Below the pieces are notes generated by a model. The model was not told the DNA's origin. It saw nothing but the letters and a program-made list of their open reading frames with translations, and searched no databases. The position numbers and the translations under genes were made by a program. Shown in pieces: positions 34,824-44,868 of a stretch of 64,000 nt of DNA. The DNA is from Streptomyces goshikiensis. Its GTDB lineage: Bacteria; Actinomycetota; Actinomycetes; Streptomycetales; Streptomycetaceae. The stretch is taken from assembly GCF_014650555.1 (NCBI RefSeq), contig NZ_BMVE01000002.1, positions 620,001 to 684,000 on the forward strand, given 5' to 3'. Position 1 is the first letter of the stretch. Every line of letters begins with the position of its first letter.

Positions 34824-35723
34824 ATGAGGAAGACGCAGCCATCCGCCCCCGGACCGGCCGCCGCGCGGCGCCCCGACCCCGACCCCGAGCCGCCCGCCCC
34901 CGGCGGAGTGCTCTGGACCATCTCCGGGGACGTCCGGGCCCTGCTGATGCTGCCCGCCGCCTTCACCATGCAGGTCGCGCACCCCGCCATCGCCGCCGGA
35001 GTCGACGAGCACTCCGTGTTCCGCACCGACCCCTGGGGCCGCGGCGAGCGCTCGCTGCGCTCCGTCCAGCTCTGGGTGTACGGCGGCGAGGAGGCCGCCG
35101 AGGAGGGCCGCCGGGTGCGCCGGCTCCACAAGGAGATCCAGGGCATCGACACCCGCGGGCGGCGCTACCACTCCCTCGACCCCGCCTGCTACTCCTGGGT
35201 CCACGCCACCGGCTTCCCCGTCTACCTCCACGCGGGGCGCTACCTGCTGCGCCCCTTCACCCCCGCCCAGGAACGGCAGCTGTACCGCGAGTGGCTCCAG
35301 GTCGGCCGGATCCTCGGCATCCGCGACCGGGACATGCCGCAGACCATCGAGGAGTACTGGCCCTACTACCACCGGATGCTGGCCGAGGAGATCGAGCCGA
35401 CGAAGGTCGCCCGCGAACTCCTCGCCACCGACGTGCCGCTGCCCCGGCCCGAGGGCGGCCCGCTCGCCGTACGGCTGCTGCTCCGGGTGGCGTGGCCGGC
35501 GCTGCGGGTGGCGTTCCTGCGCCTGCGGGCCTTCGTCACCGTCGGGTACATGCCGCCCGACGCCCGCGCCGCCATCGGGCTGGAGTGGAGCCCGGCCCAG
35601 GAGCGCAGGCTCCGGCGGTTCAGCGCGGTCGTACGGATCCTCGTACCGCTGCTGCCCGAGCGGCTGCGGTACCTGCCCATCGCCCGCGAGGCGCGAGCGC
35701 GGTGGCGCGCCGCCGCCCGCTGA
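34824..35723 (+). CDS. DUF2236 / MpaB-type oxygenase-fold protein
   Basis: 299 aa. The family pattern is seen as LLMLPAAFTMQVAHPAIAAGVDEHSVFRTDPWGR, then VWVHATGF-like SWVHATGFPVYLHAGR and EYWPYYHRMLAEEI. These proteins bind heme and include latex-clearing and rubber-cleaving oxygenases and mycophenolic acid MpaB; most bacterial members have unknown substrates. The N-terminal 30 residues are proline-rich and probably disordered. Conserved His (AHP, WVHATGF, YYH) are present. ATG 34824 was selected because the upstream frame is low-complexity. Confidence 0.83.
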   Translation: MRKTQPSAPGPAAARRPDPDPEPPAPGGVLWTISGDVRALLMLPAAFTMQVAHPAIAAGVDEHSVFRTDPWGRGERSLRSVQLWVYGGEEAAEEGRRVRRLHKEIQGIDTRGRRYHSLDPACYSWVHATGFPVYLHAGRYLLRPFTPAQERQLYREWLQVGRILGIRDRDMPQTIEEYWPYYHRMLAEEIEPTKVARELLATDVPLPRPEGGPLAVRLLLRVAWPALRVAFLRLRAFVTVGYMPPDARAAIGLEWSPAQERRLRRFSAVVRILVPLLPERLRYLPIAREARARWRAAAR

Positions 35724-35751
35724 GGAGCGGGCGCCGGCGCGACCGGGGACA

Positions 35752-37260
35752 TCAGTGCTCGTGGATCGAGTCCGTCGCCGCGATCTTCTTCCAGGACTTC
35801 GGCTCCACCGGCTGCGCCGCCGGGGCCTTCAGCGCGCGGCCCGTCTTGGACGGGGCGGCGGCCGGCGGGGCGAACGACGGCTTGCCAGGGGTGTAGAGCC
35901 AGGTCTCGAACAGCTGGGCCAGCGGCTTGTTGGAGATCTTCTCCGCGTACCGGACGAAGTCGCCGACCTTGGCGTTGCCGTACGCCCGCTCCGTCGGCCA
36001 GCCCTTCAGGATCTGGAAGAACTTCTCGTCGCCGACCTCGTTGCGCAGCGCCTGGATGGCGATGGCGCCGCGGTCGTAGACGGCCCCGTGGAACTGGTTG
36101 TCCGGGCCCGGGTCACCCGGCTTGACCTGCCAGAACGGGTCATCGGCGGCACGCTGGCCGTACGCCCAGGCGGCGAGCTCCTGCGCCGTGCCCTCGCCCT
36201 CCTTCTCCGACCACAGCCACTGGCTGTAGCGGGCGAAGCCCTCGTTGATCCAGATGTCCTTCCAGCCTTCGACGGAGACGCTGTCCCCGTACCACTGGTG
36301 GGCCAGCTCGTGCACGACCACCGAGATGTTGGAGCCGCTCTGGAACTGGCGCGGGCTGTAGAAGGGCCGCGTCTGGGTCTCCAGTGCGAAGCCGGTCGGC
36401 ACGTTCGGGACGTACCCGCCCACCGCGTTGAAGGGGTACGGCCCGAAGATGCCCTCCAGCCATTCGGCGACCTCGCCCGTCCGCTCGACGCTCGCGCGCG
36501 CCGCGCCCGCGTTCTCGCCGAGGTCCGTGCTGTACGCGTTGAGGATCGGCAGCCCGCTCGACGTCTTGTCGGTGGTGATGTCGAACTTCCCGATGGCCAG
36601 GGTGGTGAGGTACGTGGCCTGCGGCTTGTTCGAGCGCCAGTTGTAGCGGGTCCAACCCAGCCGGGAACTCTGCGACTGGAGCACGCCGTTGCTGATGGCC
36701 TGCGTACCGTCGGGGACGTTGACCGAGACGTCGAACGTGGCCTTGTCGAGGGGGTGGTCGTTGCTCGGGAACCACCAGCTCGCCGAGTCGGGCTCCTGCG
36801 CGGCCACGCCGCCGTCCGGGGTGCGCTGCCAGGCGCTCCAGCCGTCGACCTTGAACTCGGAGGGCTTGCCCGCGTACTTGACGACGACGCTCGCCTGCTT
36901 GTTCCGCTGGAGCGGCTGCGCCGGGGTCACCTCCAGCTCGTGCTCACCGGAGGTGGCGAACCGGGCCTTCACGCCGTTGACCCGGATCTCGCTGACCTTG
37001 AGGCCGAAGTCGAGGTTGAAGCGGGAGAGGTCCTGCTTGGCGGTGGCGAGGAGGGTGGCGGTGCCCTCCAGCAGATCCGTCTTCGGCTGGTACTGGAGGC
37101 GCAGGTCGTAGTGGGACACGTCGTACCCGCCGTTTCCGCTGGCCGGGTAGTAGGGGTCGCCGATACCCGGGGCACCCGGCACGGAACTGGCCGCCGACGC
37201 CGGGATCACCAGCAGGAGGGAGGCGGCGAGCACGCTCGGGGCGATGACTTTGCGGTGCAC
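35752..37260 (-). CDS. Secreted M1-family metallopeptidase
   Basis: 502 aa from GTG 37260 with GGAG spaced 6 bases. A signal peptide (VHRKVIAPSVLAASLLLVIPASA) is followed by the M1 N-terminal beta domain (SHYDLRLQYQPKTDLLEGTATL). The catalytic site is VVHELAHQWYGDSVSVEGWKDIWINEGFARY, that is HExxHx18E. The exopeptidase GAMEN motif is replaced by GFALETQTRP. The C terminus ends near ELYTPGKPSF-type LETWLYTPGKPSFAPP plus a lysine/proline-rich tail. It hydrolyses peptides outside the cell with Zn2+. The family is firm; specificity is not. Confidence 0.9.
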   Translation of the reverse strand: MHRKVIAPSVLAASLLLVIPASAASSVPGAPGIGDPYYPASGNGGYDVSHYDLRLQYQPKTDLLEGTATLLATAKQDLSRFNLDFGLKVSEIRVNGVKARFATSGEHELEVTPAQPLQRNKQASVVVKYAGKPSEFKVDGWSAWQRTPDGGVAAQEPDSASWWFPSNDHPLDKATFDVSVNVPDGTQAISNGVLQSQSSRLGWTRYNWRSNKPQATYLTTLAIGKFDITTDKTSSGLPILNAYSTDLGENAGAARASVERTGEVAEWLEGIFGPYPFNAVGGYVPNVPTGFALETQTRPFYSPRQFQSGSNISVVVHELAHQWYGDSVSVEGWKDIWINEGFARYSQWLWSEKEGEGTAQELAAWAYGQRAADDPFWQVKPGDPGPDNQFHGAVYDRGAIAIQALRNEVGDEKFFQILKGWPTERAYGNAKVGDFVRYAEKISNKPLAQLFETWLYTPGKPSFAPPAAAPSKTGRALKAPAAQPVEPKSWKKIAATDSIHEH

Positions 37261-37520
37261 GAAGAGCTCCAATGGGTAGGGGAGACAGTTCTGTTCAGGC
37301 GCTTGTCGTCCGACCGTATTCACGCCCGGAGCCCCACGTCATGTCCATGGCCACCCCTGTCACACGATCGCCATTCGGCCGTCACAGCGCGCCCCCCGGA
37401 AGGCGGTACCGGGCCCCCGGACGGCCCGCCCGGGGCGGACGGGCCGCGGAAGAAAGGCCGGAAAGGGCGGCCCCGCGACGCCGCGCCCCGCGGCCGCGCG
37501 GCCGCGCGCACCGGGGCGGC

Positions 37521-38600
37521 TCAGACGGCGACCGCCTCCTCCATCTCCTCCTCCTTCTCCTCCTCCCGGGTCGGCCGCTGCGGGGCGCCCGGGTCTGCGG
37601 GGGTCGGCGCGGCGGCCGTGCGGCGGCGGTGTTCGGTGAGGGCGGCGGCGCCGGTGAGCAGCAGGCCCAGGAGCAGCCACAGGGCGAGGGTGGTCAGCTG
37701 GCGGGAAAGGCCGTCGTGGCCGAAGTAGACGAGGCTGCGCAGGCCTTCGACGTAGCCGGCGCCGTTCCAGAAGGCGTTCAGGGAGCCGAAGAAGCCGTTC
37801 TGCAGCTCGGGCCGGAACAGCCCGCCGGAACTGGTGAAGTTGAGCATCACGAAGAGCACCATCATGGCGAGCGTCGTCCAGCGCTTCAGGAAGGTGTGGA
37901 GGCCGACGCCGATGAAGAGGATGCCGGCGGAGTAGAGCCAGCTCAGGCCCCAGACGCCGGCCAGGCCGTGGTGGGCGAGGTGGAAGACCGGTCCGGCGAG
38001 CAGGGCGCCGATCACGCTGACCGCACCGGAGACGGCGACCACGAGCAGGGCGCGGCCGCGCATGCGCAGTGCGGCGCCCGCGCCGCCGAGGACCGCCACC
38101 GAGGCGTAGGAGCCGATGCTGATCGCGACGAGCAGGAAGAAGAGCCCCTGGCCGGTCGGGTCGTCGGCGGTGGTGGGGACGACGTCGGTGACCTTGAGCG
38201 GCGCGCCCTGCCGGGCGGCGGCCGGGGTGAAGATCTTCTGTGCCACGGTGGCGCCGGTGTCGGAGGCGGCGGTGGCGACGATGAGTTCGGGCCGGGTGTC
38301 GCTCAGGACGTAGGCGGCGGTGACGCGGCGGTCCTTGACCTCGTCGATCGCGGCGGTGCGGTCGGTGAGGGTGCGCACGTCGAGGGCGTCACCGGCTTCG
38401 TTCTTGACCGTCTGGGCGAAGACCATGGCCTTGGGGCCCTCGCCGACGACGGCGACCGGCAGGTGGTGGGGCTCCGGCTGGACGAAGGCGCCCATGTAGG
38501 CGAGCCCCATGCCCAGGCACATCAGCAGCGGTGTCAGCAGGTGGGTCAGTACGTGGCGCAGCGCGGGCGCGGCTGCGGGGGTGGGAGTGGAGCCGGACAT
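37521..38600 (-). CDS. DUF3533 / ABC-2-type membrane protein
   Basis: 359 aa. One N-terminal membrane span (LTPLLMCLGMGLAYMGAF), an extracytoplasmic domain of about 120 residues, then five or six spans from about residue 155 to 330 (GLFFLLVAISIGSYASVAV to LWLLLGLLLTGAAAL), as in the YhgE/Pip and SNG1 families. A glutamate-rich C-terminal tail (REEEKEEEMEE) is unusual. It may be a permease-like exporter component; no ATPase is adjacent. GGAGG precedes ATG 38600. It is divergent from the MarR regulator, whose operator lies between them. Confidence 0.82.
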   Translation of the reverse strand: MSGSTPTPAAAPALRHVLTHLLTPLLMCLGMGLAYMGAFVQPEPHHLPVAVVGEGPKAMVFAQTVKNEAGDALDVRTLTDRTAAIDEVKDRRVTAAYVLSDTRPELIVATAASDTGATVAQKIFTPAAARQGAPLKVTDVVPTTADDPTGQGLFFLLVAISIGSYASVAVLGGAGAALRMRGRALLVVAVSGAVSVIGALLAGPVFHLAHHGLAGVWGLSWLYSAGILFIGVGLHTFLKRWTTLAMMVLFVMLNFTSSGGLFRPELQNGFFGSLNAFWNGAGYVEGLRSLVYFGHDGLSRQLTTLALWLLLGLLLTGAAALTEHRRRTAAAPTPADPGAPQRPTREEEKEEEMEEAVAV

Positions 38601-38691
38601 GGGGGACCTCCGGTGTCGGCGCGGGCTCGGCAGCGGCCCGCGCCGTTACATGTCCGGTACGGCGGATGCCGTGACGAACATGGTTGGCGTA

Positions 38692-38722
38692 TACAACTAC
38701 ATTTAAGTTGTACCATACAACT
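38692..38722. promoter_or_regulatory. MarR-type operator sites TACAACT
   Basis: TACAACT (38692-38698), AGTTGTA (38706-38712) and TACAACT (38716-38722) give an inverted pair with a 7-base spacer and a third copy, in the divergent promoter between the DUF3533 gene and MarR gene. The region is notably AT-rich, suggesting overlapping promoter elements. Confidence 0.6.
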
Positions 38723-38745
38723 ACCTGCTGGAGGAGGTCGACACC

Positions 38746-39225
38746 GTGAACACGGACACACCGGAAAGCGCCACCCCTCACCGGGGCGACGGGCGCAGGG
38801 AGGCCGCCGTCGAGACGATCCAGCGGGAGATGACCGCGTTCGCCCGGCGGGCCCGCTCCGCGGCGGCGCGGATGCACCCGGAACTCTCCCTGGTGTCCTT
38901 CACCCTGCTCGGCCATCTGGAGGAGCATCCGGGCTGCCGGGCCCGCGACCTCGCCGCCCACTACGCGCTCGACAAGTCCACGGTCAGCCGCCAGGTCGCC
39001 GCCCTGGAGCGGGCGGGCCTGGTCGGGCGGCGGGCCGACCCGGCCGACCACCGGGTCCAGGTCCTGGAGCTCACCTCGGCGGGCGCGGCCGCGCTGGACC
39101 AGGCGGCCGAGATCCGCACCGCCATGTTCCGCGGGCGGCTCGCGGACTGGGCCGGCGAGGACCTGGACCGCTTCGCCGCCTACCTGCTGCGCTACAACGG
39201 GCGCGGCGGGTACGGCGAGCACTGA
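38746..39225 (+). CDS. MarR-family transcriptional regulator
   Basis: 159 aa from GTG 38746 with GGAGGAGG close upstream. The winged helix is intact: LSLVSFTLLGHLEEHPGCRARDLAAHYALDKSTVSRQVAALERAGLVGRRADPADHRVQVLELTSAGAAAL, with the DPxDxR wing. A dimer would bind the TACAACT repeats upstream and so control itself and the divergent DUF3533 membrane gene, typical of a phenolic or drug-responsive efflux repressor. A related half-site TTAGTTG lies at 39327-39333 before the aldehyde dehydrogenase. Confidence 0.9.
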   Translation: MNTDTPESATPHRGDGRREAAVETIQREMTAFARRARSAAARMHPELSLVSFTLLGHLEEHPGCRARDLAAHYALDKSTVSRQVAALERAGLVGRRADPADHRVQVLELTSAGAAALDQAAEIRTAMFRGRLADWAGEDLDRFAAYLLRYNGRGGYGEH

Positions 39226-39240
39226 CTCGCGGGGTGGGTG

Positions 39241-39266
39241 CGCCGCACATGGGTCGCCGTGCGGCG
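39241..39266 (+). terminator. Hairpin after the MarR gene
   Basis: CGCCGCAC (39241-39248) pairs exactly with GTGCGGCG (39259-39266) over a 10-base loop, 16 bases beyond the MarR stop. Confidence 0.45.
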
Positions 39267-39395
39267 GGCAGGTGCACGGAGCGGGGCGCCGGTCGTCGCG
39301 GGGCGCCCGGGAATGCCCTCGGCCTTTTAGTTGCTATATACATCGAATGGTGTGGGTGCTGCTGCCCGCGCCGCGCGACCCTCAGGAGACATCGC

Positions 39396-40715
39396 ATGCC
39401 GCACCACCCCTCGGAATCGCCCGCGGACGTCGTCGCACGGCTGCGCGCCACCTTCGCCACCGGCCGTACGAAGCCGCTGGCCTGGCGTCGCGAGCAGCTC
39501 GAAGCCCTGCGCAGGCTGCTGACCGAACGCGGTGACGAGCTGGCCGCCGCGCTCCACGCCGACCTCGGCAAGGGGGCGAAGGAGGCCTACCGCACCGAGA
39601 TCGACTTCACCGTGCGCGAGATCGACCACACCCTGCAGCACCTGGCGCAGTGGCTGCGGCCGCAGCCCGTGCCCGTACCGGAGCGGCTGAGCCCGGCGAG
39701 CGCCCACACGGTGCAGGACCCGCTCGGCGTGGTCCTCGTCATCGCCCCCTGGAACTACCCGGTCCAGCTGCTGCTGGCCCCGGTCGTGGGGGCGCTGGCG
39801 GCCGGCAACTGCGTGGTGGCCAAGCCCAGCGAGCTGGCACCGGCCACCTCGCGCGCCGTCGCCGGCCTCCTGCCGCGCTACCTCGACCGCGACGCGGTCG
39901 CCGTGGTGGAGGGGGCGGTGCCCGAGACCAACGACCTGCTCGCGCAGCGGTTCGACCACATCTTCTACACCGGCAACGGCCAGGTCGGGCGGATCGTCAT
40001 GCGGGCCGCCGCCGAGAACCTCACCCCCGTCACCCTCGAACTGGGCGGCAAGTCACCGGTGTTCGTCGACCGCGGCACCGACCTGGGCACGGTCGCCGCC
40101 CGGCTGGCGGCCGCCAAGTTCATGAACGCCGGCCAGACGTGCGTGGCCCCCGACTACGTACTGACCGACCCGCAGACCGCCAGGGAGCTGGAGAAGGCCC
40201 TCGCCGAGGTGCTGCGCGACCTGTACGGGCAGGACCCGGCGGAGTCCCCGGACTACGGCCGGATCGTCAACGAGCGCCATTTCGACCGGCTCTCGGGCCT
40301 GCTCGACTCCGGTCGTACCGTCACCGGCGGGACCCGCGACCGCGCGCGGCGCTACATCGCGCCGACCGTGCTGGCCGAGGTGGCGCCCGACTCTCCCGTC
40401 ATGGGCGAGGAGATCTTCGGCCCGATCCTGCCGCTGGTCGAGGTGGCCGATCTGGACGAGGCCATCGCCTTCATCCGCGACCGCGACAAGCCCCTGGCGC
40501 TGTACGCGTTCACCGAATCGCAGACCACCCGTGACCGCCTGACCCGGGAGACCTCCTCGGGCGGCCTGGCGTTCGGGCTGCCGGTGGCCCACCTGACGGT
40601 GTCCGACCTGCCCTTCGGCGGTGTGGGGGAGAGCGGCATGGGCAGCTACCACGGCCGCTACTCCCTGGACACCTTCAGCCACCGCAAGGCCGTCCTGGAC
40701 AAGCCCCTGGGCTGA
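39396..40715 (+). CDS. Aldehyde dehydrogenase family protein
   Basis: 439 aa from ATG 39396 with AGGAG spaced 7 bases. NAD-binding region [30 protein letters not shown], catalytic Glu in [12 protein letters not shown] and catalytic Cys in [12 protein letters not shown] (class 3-like order). The C-terminal [27 protein letters not shown] is typical of class 3 (fatty aldehyde) enzymes, which act on medium- and long-chain or aromatic aldehydes. It is preceded by an AT-rich promoter-like segment containing a MarR half-site, so it might belong to the neighbouring regulon. Confidence 0.9.
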   Translation: MPHHPSESPADVVARLRATFATGRTKPLAWRREQLEALRRLLTERGDELAAALHADLGKGAKEAYRTEIDFTVREIDHTLQHLAQWLRPQPVPVPERLSPASAHTVQDPLGVVLVIAPWNYPVQLLLAPVVGALAAGNCVVAKPSELAPATSRAVAGLLPRYLDRDAVAVVEGAVPETNDLLAQRFDHIFYTGNGQVGRIVMRAAAENLTPVTLELGGKSPVFVDRGTDLGTVAARLAAAKFMNAGQTCVAPDYVLTDPQTARELEKALAEVLRDLYGQDPAESPDYGRIVNERHFDRLSGLLDSGRTVTGGTRDRARRYIAPTVLAEVAPDSPVMGEEIFGPILPLVEVADLDEAIAFIRDRDKPLALYAFTESQTTRDRLTRETSSGGLAFGLPVAHLTVSDLPFGGVGESGMGSYHGRYSLDTFSHRKAVLDKPLG

Positions 40716-40734
40716 CGGCGGACCGCGCCACCGG

Positions 40735-41871
40735 TCAGGCCGCCCCCGGGGCCGTGGGGGCGGCGGCGGGCGCGGGGGCGCCGACCTCGGCGAGGATCGC
40801 GTCGGCGAGGCCCTCGCGGCGGATCCGCTGGTCCACGTACAGCATGCCGGTGGACAGTTGGGTGAACGCGATCTGGAACGTCTGGCCGGCGACGCCGCCG
40901 ACGGCCATGGCGGCCACGGCGAACCCCAGGGAGGTGATCAGGCCGGCCGGGGTGGCGTCCGAGCCGTTCTCGACGCCCACCATGACGGGAATCATCCCCA
41001 TCAGGCCGACGATCTGGAACGGCAGCTGGATCACCCAGGAGACCGCCCCCGCGACCATCCCGGCGGCCAGGGTGACGCCGAGGATCCGCCACCAGTCGCC
41101 CCGGACCAGGGCGACCGAGCGGCGCAGTGCGGTGACCGGGCGCGCCCCCTCCATGACCACGGCGGCCGGGGCCAGGCTGAACCGGACGGTGAGCCATACG
41201 ACCAGGGGCGCCGCGGTCAGCAGGAACACCGGCAGGAGGCTGACGGCCATCGGCGCGGTGTGCTCGGAGGCGGTGGCGATCAGCAGCGGTATCCATACCG
41301 CCAGGGCAGCGAGCATGGGCGCACCGGCGATCAGGCCGCTCAGCAGGGTCGCACCGGCCACGGCGGGCGCCCGCCGGAAGGCGGCGCGCCACATCGCGCG
41401 GAAGGTGGTGGGCCTGCCCATCACCGCCTCCCGGAGGACCGCCGGGCAGAGCGAGGTCATGACCGCGGTCGCCAGCACGCCGATGACGGCGAGGACCACG
41501 AACAGCACGCCGCCCGCCACGAGCAGCGGCACGACGTGCTCGGGCGTCGGGTCCTCACCGAAGGGCGGGTCGAAGACGGGCTCGAAGTGGCTGAACACCG
41601 AGGCCACGGCGATGACCACCGCGAGGGCCATCACCGGCAGGGCGATGGCCAGCACGGCCAGCATCACGCCGACCAGCTGCTTCCAGTGGCGGCGCATCGT
41701 CGCGAAGGTCCCGCTCAGTATCTCGGCCAGGTTCAGCGGCCGCAGGGGGATCACCCCCGGCTGCGGGGACTGGGGCTGCCACGCACCCCACTGCGGGGCG
41801 CCGCCCCAGCCGGCGCCGGGGCCTCCCGGACCCTGGCCCCCCGCCGGTCCCCACCCTGTGTTCTGCGTCAT
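40735..41871 (-). CDS. Multi-span membrane protein (DUF7544/glycerophosphodiester-phosphodiesterase membrane-domain type)
   Basis: 378 aa from ATG 41871 with GGAG spaced 7 bases. A Gln/Gly/Pro-rich cytoplasmic N terminus (residues 1-45) leads into [34 protein letters not shown] and six or more hydrophobic segments. The motif [15 protein letters not shown] followed by paired helices resembles the membrane domain of glycerophosphoryl diester phosphodiesterases, but no phosphodiesterase domain is present. Function is unknown; such proteins are often next to transglutaminase or DUF4129 genes, which are absent here. Confidence 0.75.
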   Translation of the reverse strand: MTQNTGWGPAGGQGPGGPGAGWGGAPQWGAWQPQSPQPGVIPLRPLNLAEILSGTFATMRRHWKQLVGVMLAVLAIALPVMALAVVIAVASVFSHFEPVFDPPFGEDPTPEHVVPLLVAGGVLFVVLAVIGVLATAVMTSLCPAVLREAVMGRPTTFRAMWRAAFRRAPAVAGATLLSGLIAGAPMLAALAVWIPLLIATASEHTAPMAVSLLPVFLLTAAPLVVWLTVRFSLAPAAVVMEGARPVTALRRSVALVRGDWWRILGVTLAAGMVAGAVSWVIQLPFQIVGLMGMIPVMVGVENGSDATPAGLITSLGFAVAAMAVGGVAGQTFQIAFTQLSTGMLYVDQRIRREGLADAILAEVGAPAPAAAPTAPGAA

Positions 41872-42067
41872 GCACGTGCTCCGTACGTCGTCCCCCGAAT
41901 GGACGCACAACCTATCCCACCACGTCAGGTACATGGCAGCCGTGCCGGGTTGGCGGGCCCGGGGCGGCAAGTCCGGCGGCGCCGGGGCCCCGGATCCCGG
42001 CGTCCGTCGGCGGCACCTGCCACAATTGGCACCCTTCCATGCAAACGAAGGCAGGCGGGACCGCACA

Positions 42068-44551
42068 GTGACGATGTCCATCGAAGGCAGGATCGCCGAG
42101 GAGCTCGGCGTACGGGAGCGGCAGGTCAAGGCGGCCGTCGAGCTGCTCGACGGCGGTTCCACGGTGCCGTTCATCGCGCGCTACCGCAAGGAAGCGACCG
42201 AGATGCTCGACGACGCCCAGCTGCGCACCCTGGAGGAGCGGCTGCGGTACCTGCGCGAACTGGAGGACCGGCGCGCGGCGATCCTCGACTCCGTCCGCGA
42301 GCAGGGCAAGCTCGACGCCGAGCTGGAGGCGCGGATCAACGCGGCCGACACCAAGGCCCGGCTGGAGGACATCTACCTCCCCTTCAAGCCCAAGCGCCGC
42401 ACCAAGGCGCAGATCGCCCGCGAGGCCGGTCTGGAGCCCCTCGCCGACGGCCTGCTCACCGACCCGTCCGTGGACCCGGCCGCCGCCGCGGCCGCGTTCG
42501 TCGACGCGGGCAAGGGCGTCGCCGACCCGGCGGCCGCCCTGGACGGCGCCCGCGCCATCCTCACCGAGCGGTTCGCGGAGGACGCCGACCTGATCGGCGA
42601 GCTCCGCGAACGCATGTGGGGCCGCGGCCGGCTCGCCGCGAAGGTCCGCGAGGGCAAGGAGGAGGCGGGCGCCAAGTTCGCCGACTACTTCGACTTCGCC
42701 GAGCCCCTCACCGCGCTGCCCTCGCACCGCGTCCTCGCCATGCTGCGCGGCGAGAAGGAGGACGTGCTCGACCTCAACCTGGAGCCCGAGGAACCGAGCG
42801 AGACCCCCGGCCCGTCCACGTACGAGGGCATGATCGCCCGTCGCTTCGGCGTCGGCGATCGCGGCCGCCCCGGCGACAAGTGGCTCGGCGACACCGTCCG
42901 CTGGGCGTGGCGCACGAAGATCCAGGTGCACCTCGGCCTCGACCTGCGGACGCGGCTGCGCCAGGCCGCCGAGGAGGAGGCGGTCCGCGTCTTCGCCGCC
43001 AACCTGCGCGACCTGCTGCTCGCCGCCCCCGCCGGGACCCGCGCCACGCTCGGCCTGGACCCGGGCTTCCGTACCGGCGTGAAGGTCGCCGTCGTGGACG
43101 CCACCGGCAAGGTCGTGGCCACCGACGTGATCTACCCGCACGTCCCGGCGAACAAGTGGGACGAGTCCCTCGCCAAGCTGGCCCGACTCGCGAAGGAGCA
43201 CGCGGTCGAGCTGATCTCCATCGGCAACGGCACCGCCTCCCGCGAGACCGACAAGCTCGCGGGCGACCTCATCACCCGTCACCCCGAGCTGAAGCTCACC
43301 AAGGTGATGGTGTCCGAGGCCGGCGCCTCCGTGTACTCGGCCTCCGCCTTCGCCTCGCAGGAACTCCCGGACATGGACGTGTCGCTGCGCGGCGCCGTCT
43401 CCATCGCCCGCCGCCTCCAGGACCCGCTCGCCGAGCTCGTCAAGATCGACCCGAAGTCGATCGGCGTCGGCCAGTACCAGCACGACCTGTCCGAGGTGAA
43501 GCTGTCGCGTTCGCTCGACGCCGTGGTCGAGGACTGTGTGAACGGTGTCGGCGTGGACGTCAACACCGCCTCCGCACCGCTGCTCTCGCGGGTGTCGGGG
43601 ATCAGCGGCGGCCTCGCGGAGAACATCGTCGCCCACCGCGACGCCAACGGCCCCTTCCGCAGCCGCAAGGCGCTCAAGGACGTGGCCCGGCTCGGCCCGA
43701 AGGCGTACGAGCAGTGCGCGGGCTTCCTCCGGATCCGCGGCGGGGACGACCCGCTGGACTTCTCCAGCGTGCACCCCGAGGCCTATCCGGTGGTGCGGGG
43801 CATGGCCAAGACGGCGGGCAGCGAGGTGGCGGCGCTGATCGGCAACGGCGGCGTGCTGCGTTCGCTGCGGCCGGAGCAGTTCGTCACCGAGGCCTTCGGT
43901 CTGCCGACGGTCACCGACATCCTGCGCGAGCTGGAGAAGCCGGGCCGCGACCCGCGTCCCGCCTTCAAGACGGCCACCTTCAAGGAGGGCGTGGAGAAGA
44001 TCGGCGACCTGGCCCCCGGGATGATCCTGGAGGGCGTCGTCACCAACGTGGCCGCGTTCGGCGCGTTCATCGACATCGGCGTCCACCAGGACGGCCTGGC
44101 GCACGTGTCGGCGCTGTCGAAGACGTTCGTCAAGGACCCCCGGGACGTGGTCAAGCCGGGTGACATCGTCCGTGTGAAGGTCATGGAGGTGGACATCCCG
44201 CGCAAGCGGATCTCGCTGACCCTGCGGCTGGAGGACGAGGCCGGGGCGGAGCGCTCCGCCGGGGCCCCCAGGCAGCGCGAGGAGCGGCGCGGCGGCGGCC
44301 GGCCCCCGCAGCAGCGCGGTACGGGCGGCGGCCGCGAGGGCGGCCAGGGCCAGGGCCAGAGCCAGGGCCGTGGGCAGGGACAGGACCGGGGCCAGAACCG
44401 GGGCCAGCGCCAGGGCGGTCAGGGTGGCCAGGGCGGTCAGCGCCAGGGCGGCGGAGCCGCGGCGCCGGCGAACAGCGCGATGGCCGACGCCCTGCGCCGC
44501 GCCGGCCTCACCGGAGGCTCCGGCGGCTCCGGTGAGCGCCGGGGGCGCTGA
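42068..44551 (+). CDS. Tex-family RNA-binding transcriptional accessory protein
   Basis: 827 aa from GTG 42068 with GGGA spaced 7 bases (ATG at 42074 is the alternative). Domain order: Tex N-terminal helices ([28 protein letters not shown]), YqgF-like RNase H fold ([21 protein letters not shown]), helix-hairpin-helix repeats ([27 protein letters not shown]), and an S1 RNA-binding domain at about 645-720 ([21 protein letters not shown]). Residues from about 730 on form an extra low-complexity tail rich in Gly, Gln and Arg (GQGQ and RGQ repeats). Tex binds RNA/ribosome and affects transcription of virulence and stress genes. The tail is longer than in most Tex proteins and may add RNA binding. 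Confidence 0.92.
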   Translation: MTMSIEGRIAEELGVRERQVKAAVELLDGGSTVPFIARYRKEATEMLDDAQLRTLEERLRYLRELEDRRAAILDSVREQGKLDAELEARINAADTKARLEDIYLPFKPKRRTKAQIAREAGLEPLADGLLTDPSVDPAAAAAAFVDAGKGVADPAAALDGARAILTERFAEDADLIGELRERMWGRGRLAAKVREGKEEAGAKFADYFDFAEPLTALPSHRVLAMLRGEKEDVLDLNLEPEEPSETPGPSTYEGMIARRFGVGDRGRPGDKWLGDTVRWAWRTKIQVHLGLDLRTRLRQAAEEEAVRVFAANLRDLLLAAPAGTRATLGLDPGFRTGVKVAVVDATGKVVATDVIYPHVPANKWDESLAKLARLAKEHAVELISIGNGTASRETDKLAGDLITRHPELKLTKVMVSEAGASVYSASAFASQELPDMDVSLRGAVSIARRLQDPLAELVKIDPKSIGVGQYQHDLSEVKLSRSLDAVVEDCVNGVGVDVNTASAPLLSRVSGISGGLAENIVAHRDANGPFRSRKALKDVARLGPKAYEQCAGFLRIRGGDDPLDFSSVHPEAYPVVRGMAKTAGSEVAALIGNGGVLRSLRPEQFVTEAFGLPTVTDILRELEKPGRDPRPAFKTATFKEGVEKIGDLAPGMILEGVVTNVAAFGAFIDIGVHQDGLAHVSALSKTFVKDPRDVVKPGDIVRVKVMEVDIPRKRISLTLRLEDEAGAERSAGAPRQREERRGGGRPPQQRGTGGGREGGQGQGQSQGRGQGQDRGQNRGQRQGGQGGQGGQRQGGGAAAPANSAMADALRRAGLTGGSGGSGERRGR

Positions 44552-44868
44552 CGCCGGCGGGTACCGGCGGCGCCGGGCGGTGGCCGGAGGCAGGAGCCCC
44601 TCAGGGGACCGGCCTTCGGCCACCGCCGTGCCCGGGCGGTCGGGTCAGCATGGCCGAATAGGCGTGCCGCGAGGGGACATTCCTTGCCAACCCCCGTACA
44701 AGATCTGTAGGCATGGTGGAACACCCGTTCGTCGACCGGCGGACGGGCTTTCCGTTTCCTCCCTCCAGGACCGCACTCCCCGAGGCCGCCTTGAAGGCAC
44801 AGGTCACCATGCCCATGCCCACGCACGCCTACCGACGCTGCCCGAGAAAGGGTCCGAAGAGGGATCAC
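44552..44868. other. Intergenic region before the ImmA/IrrE gene
   Basis: 317 bases. Contains the tex terminator, then a promoter region. An open frame in the gene's phase runs from ATG 44713 to 44868, but uses rarer codons (TTT, CCT, TTG, CGA, AGA, GGT) and less GC-rich third positions than the gene, and the best Shine-Dalgarno is at the later start, so it is judged untranslated. Confidence 0.5.
44577..44627 (+). terminator. Long hairpin after tex
   Basis: GCGGTGGCCGGAGGC from 44577 pairs with 44612-44626 (15 positions, one G-U), and the loop contains the small hairpin GCCCC-TCA-GGGG. It begins 26 bases past the tex stop and would end its transcript. Confidence 0.65.

Noticed and set aside
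44713..44868. Longer ImmA/IrrE protein starting at ATG 44713
   Set aside because: Codon third positions are poorer in GC and rare codons are frequent; the good ribosome-binding site precedes 44869.
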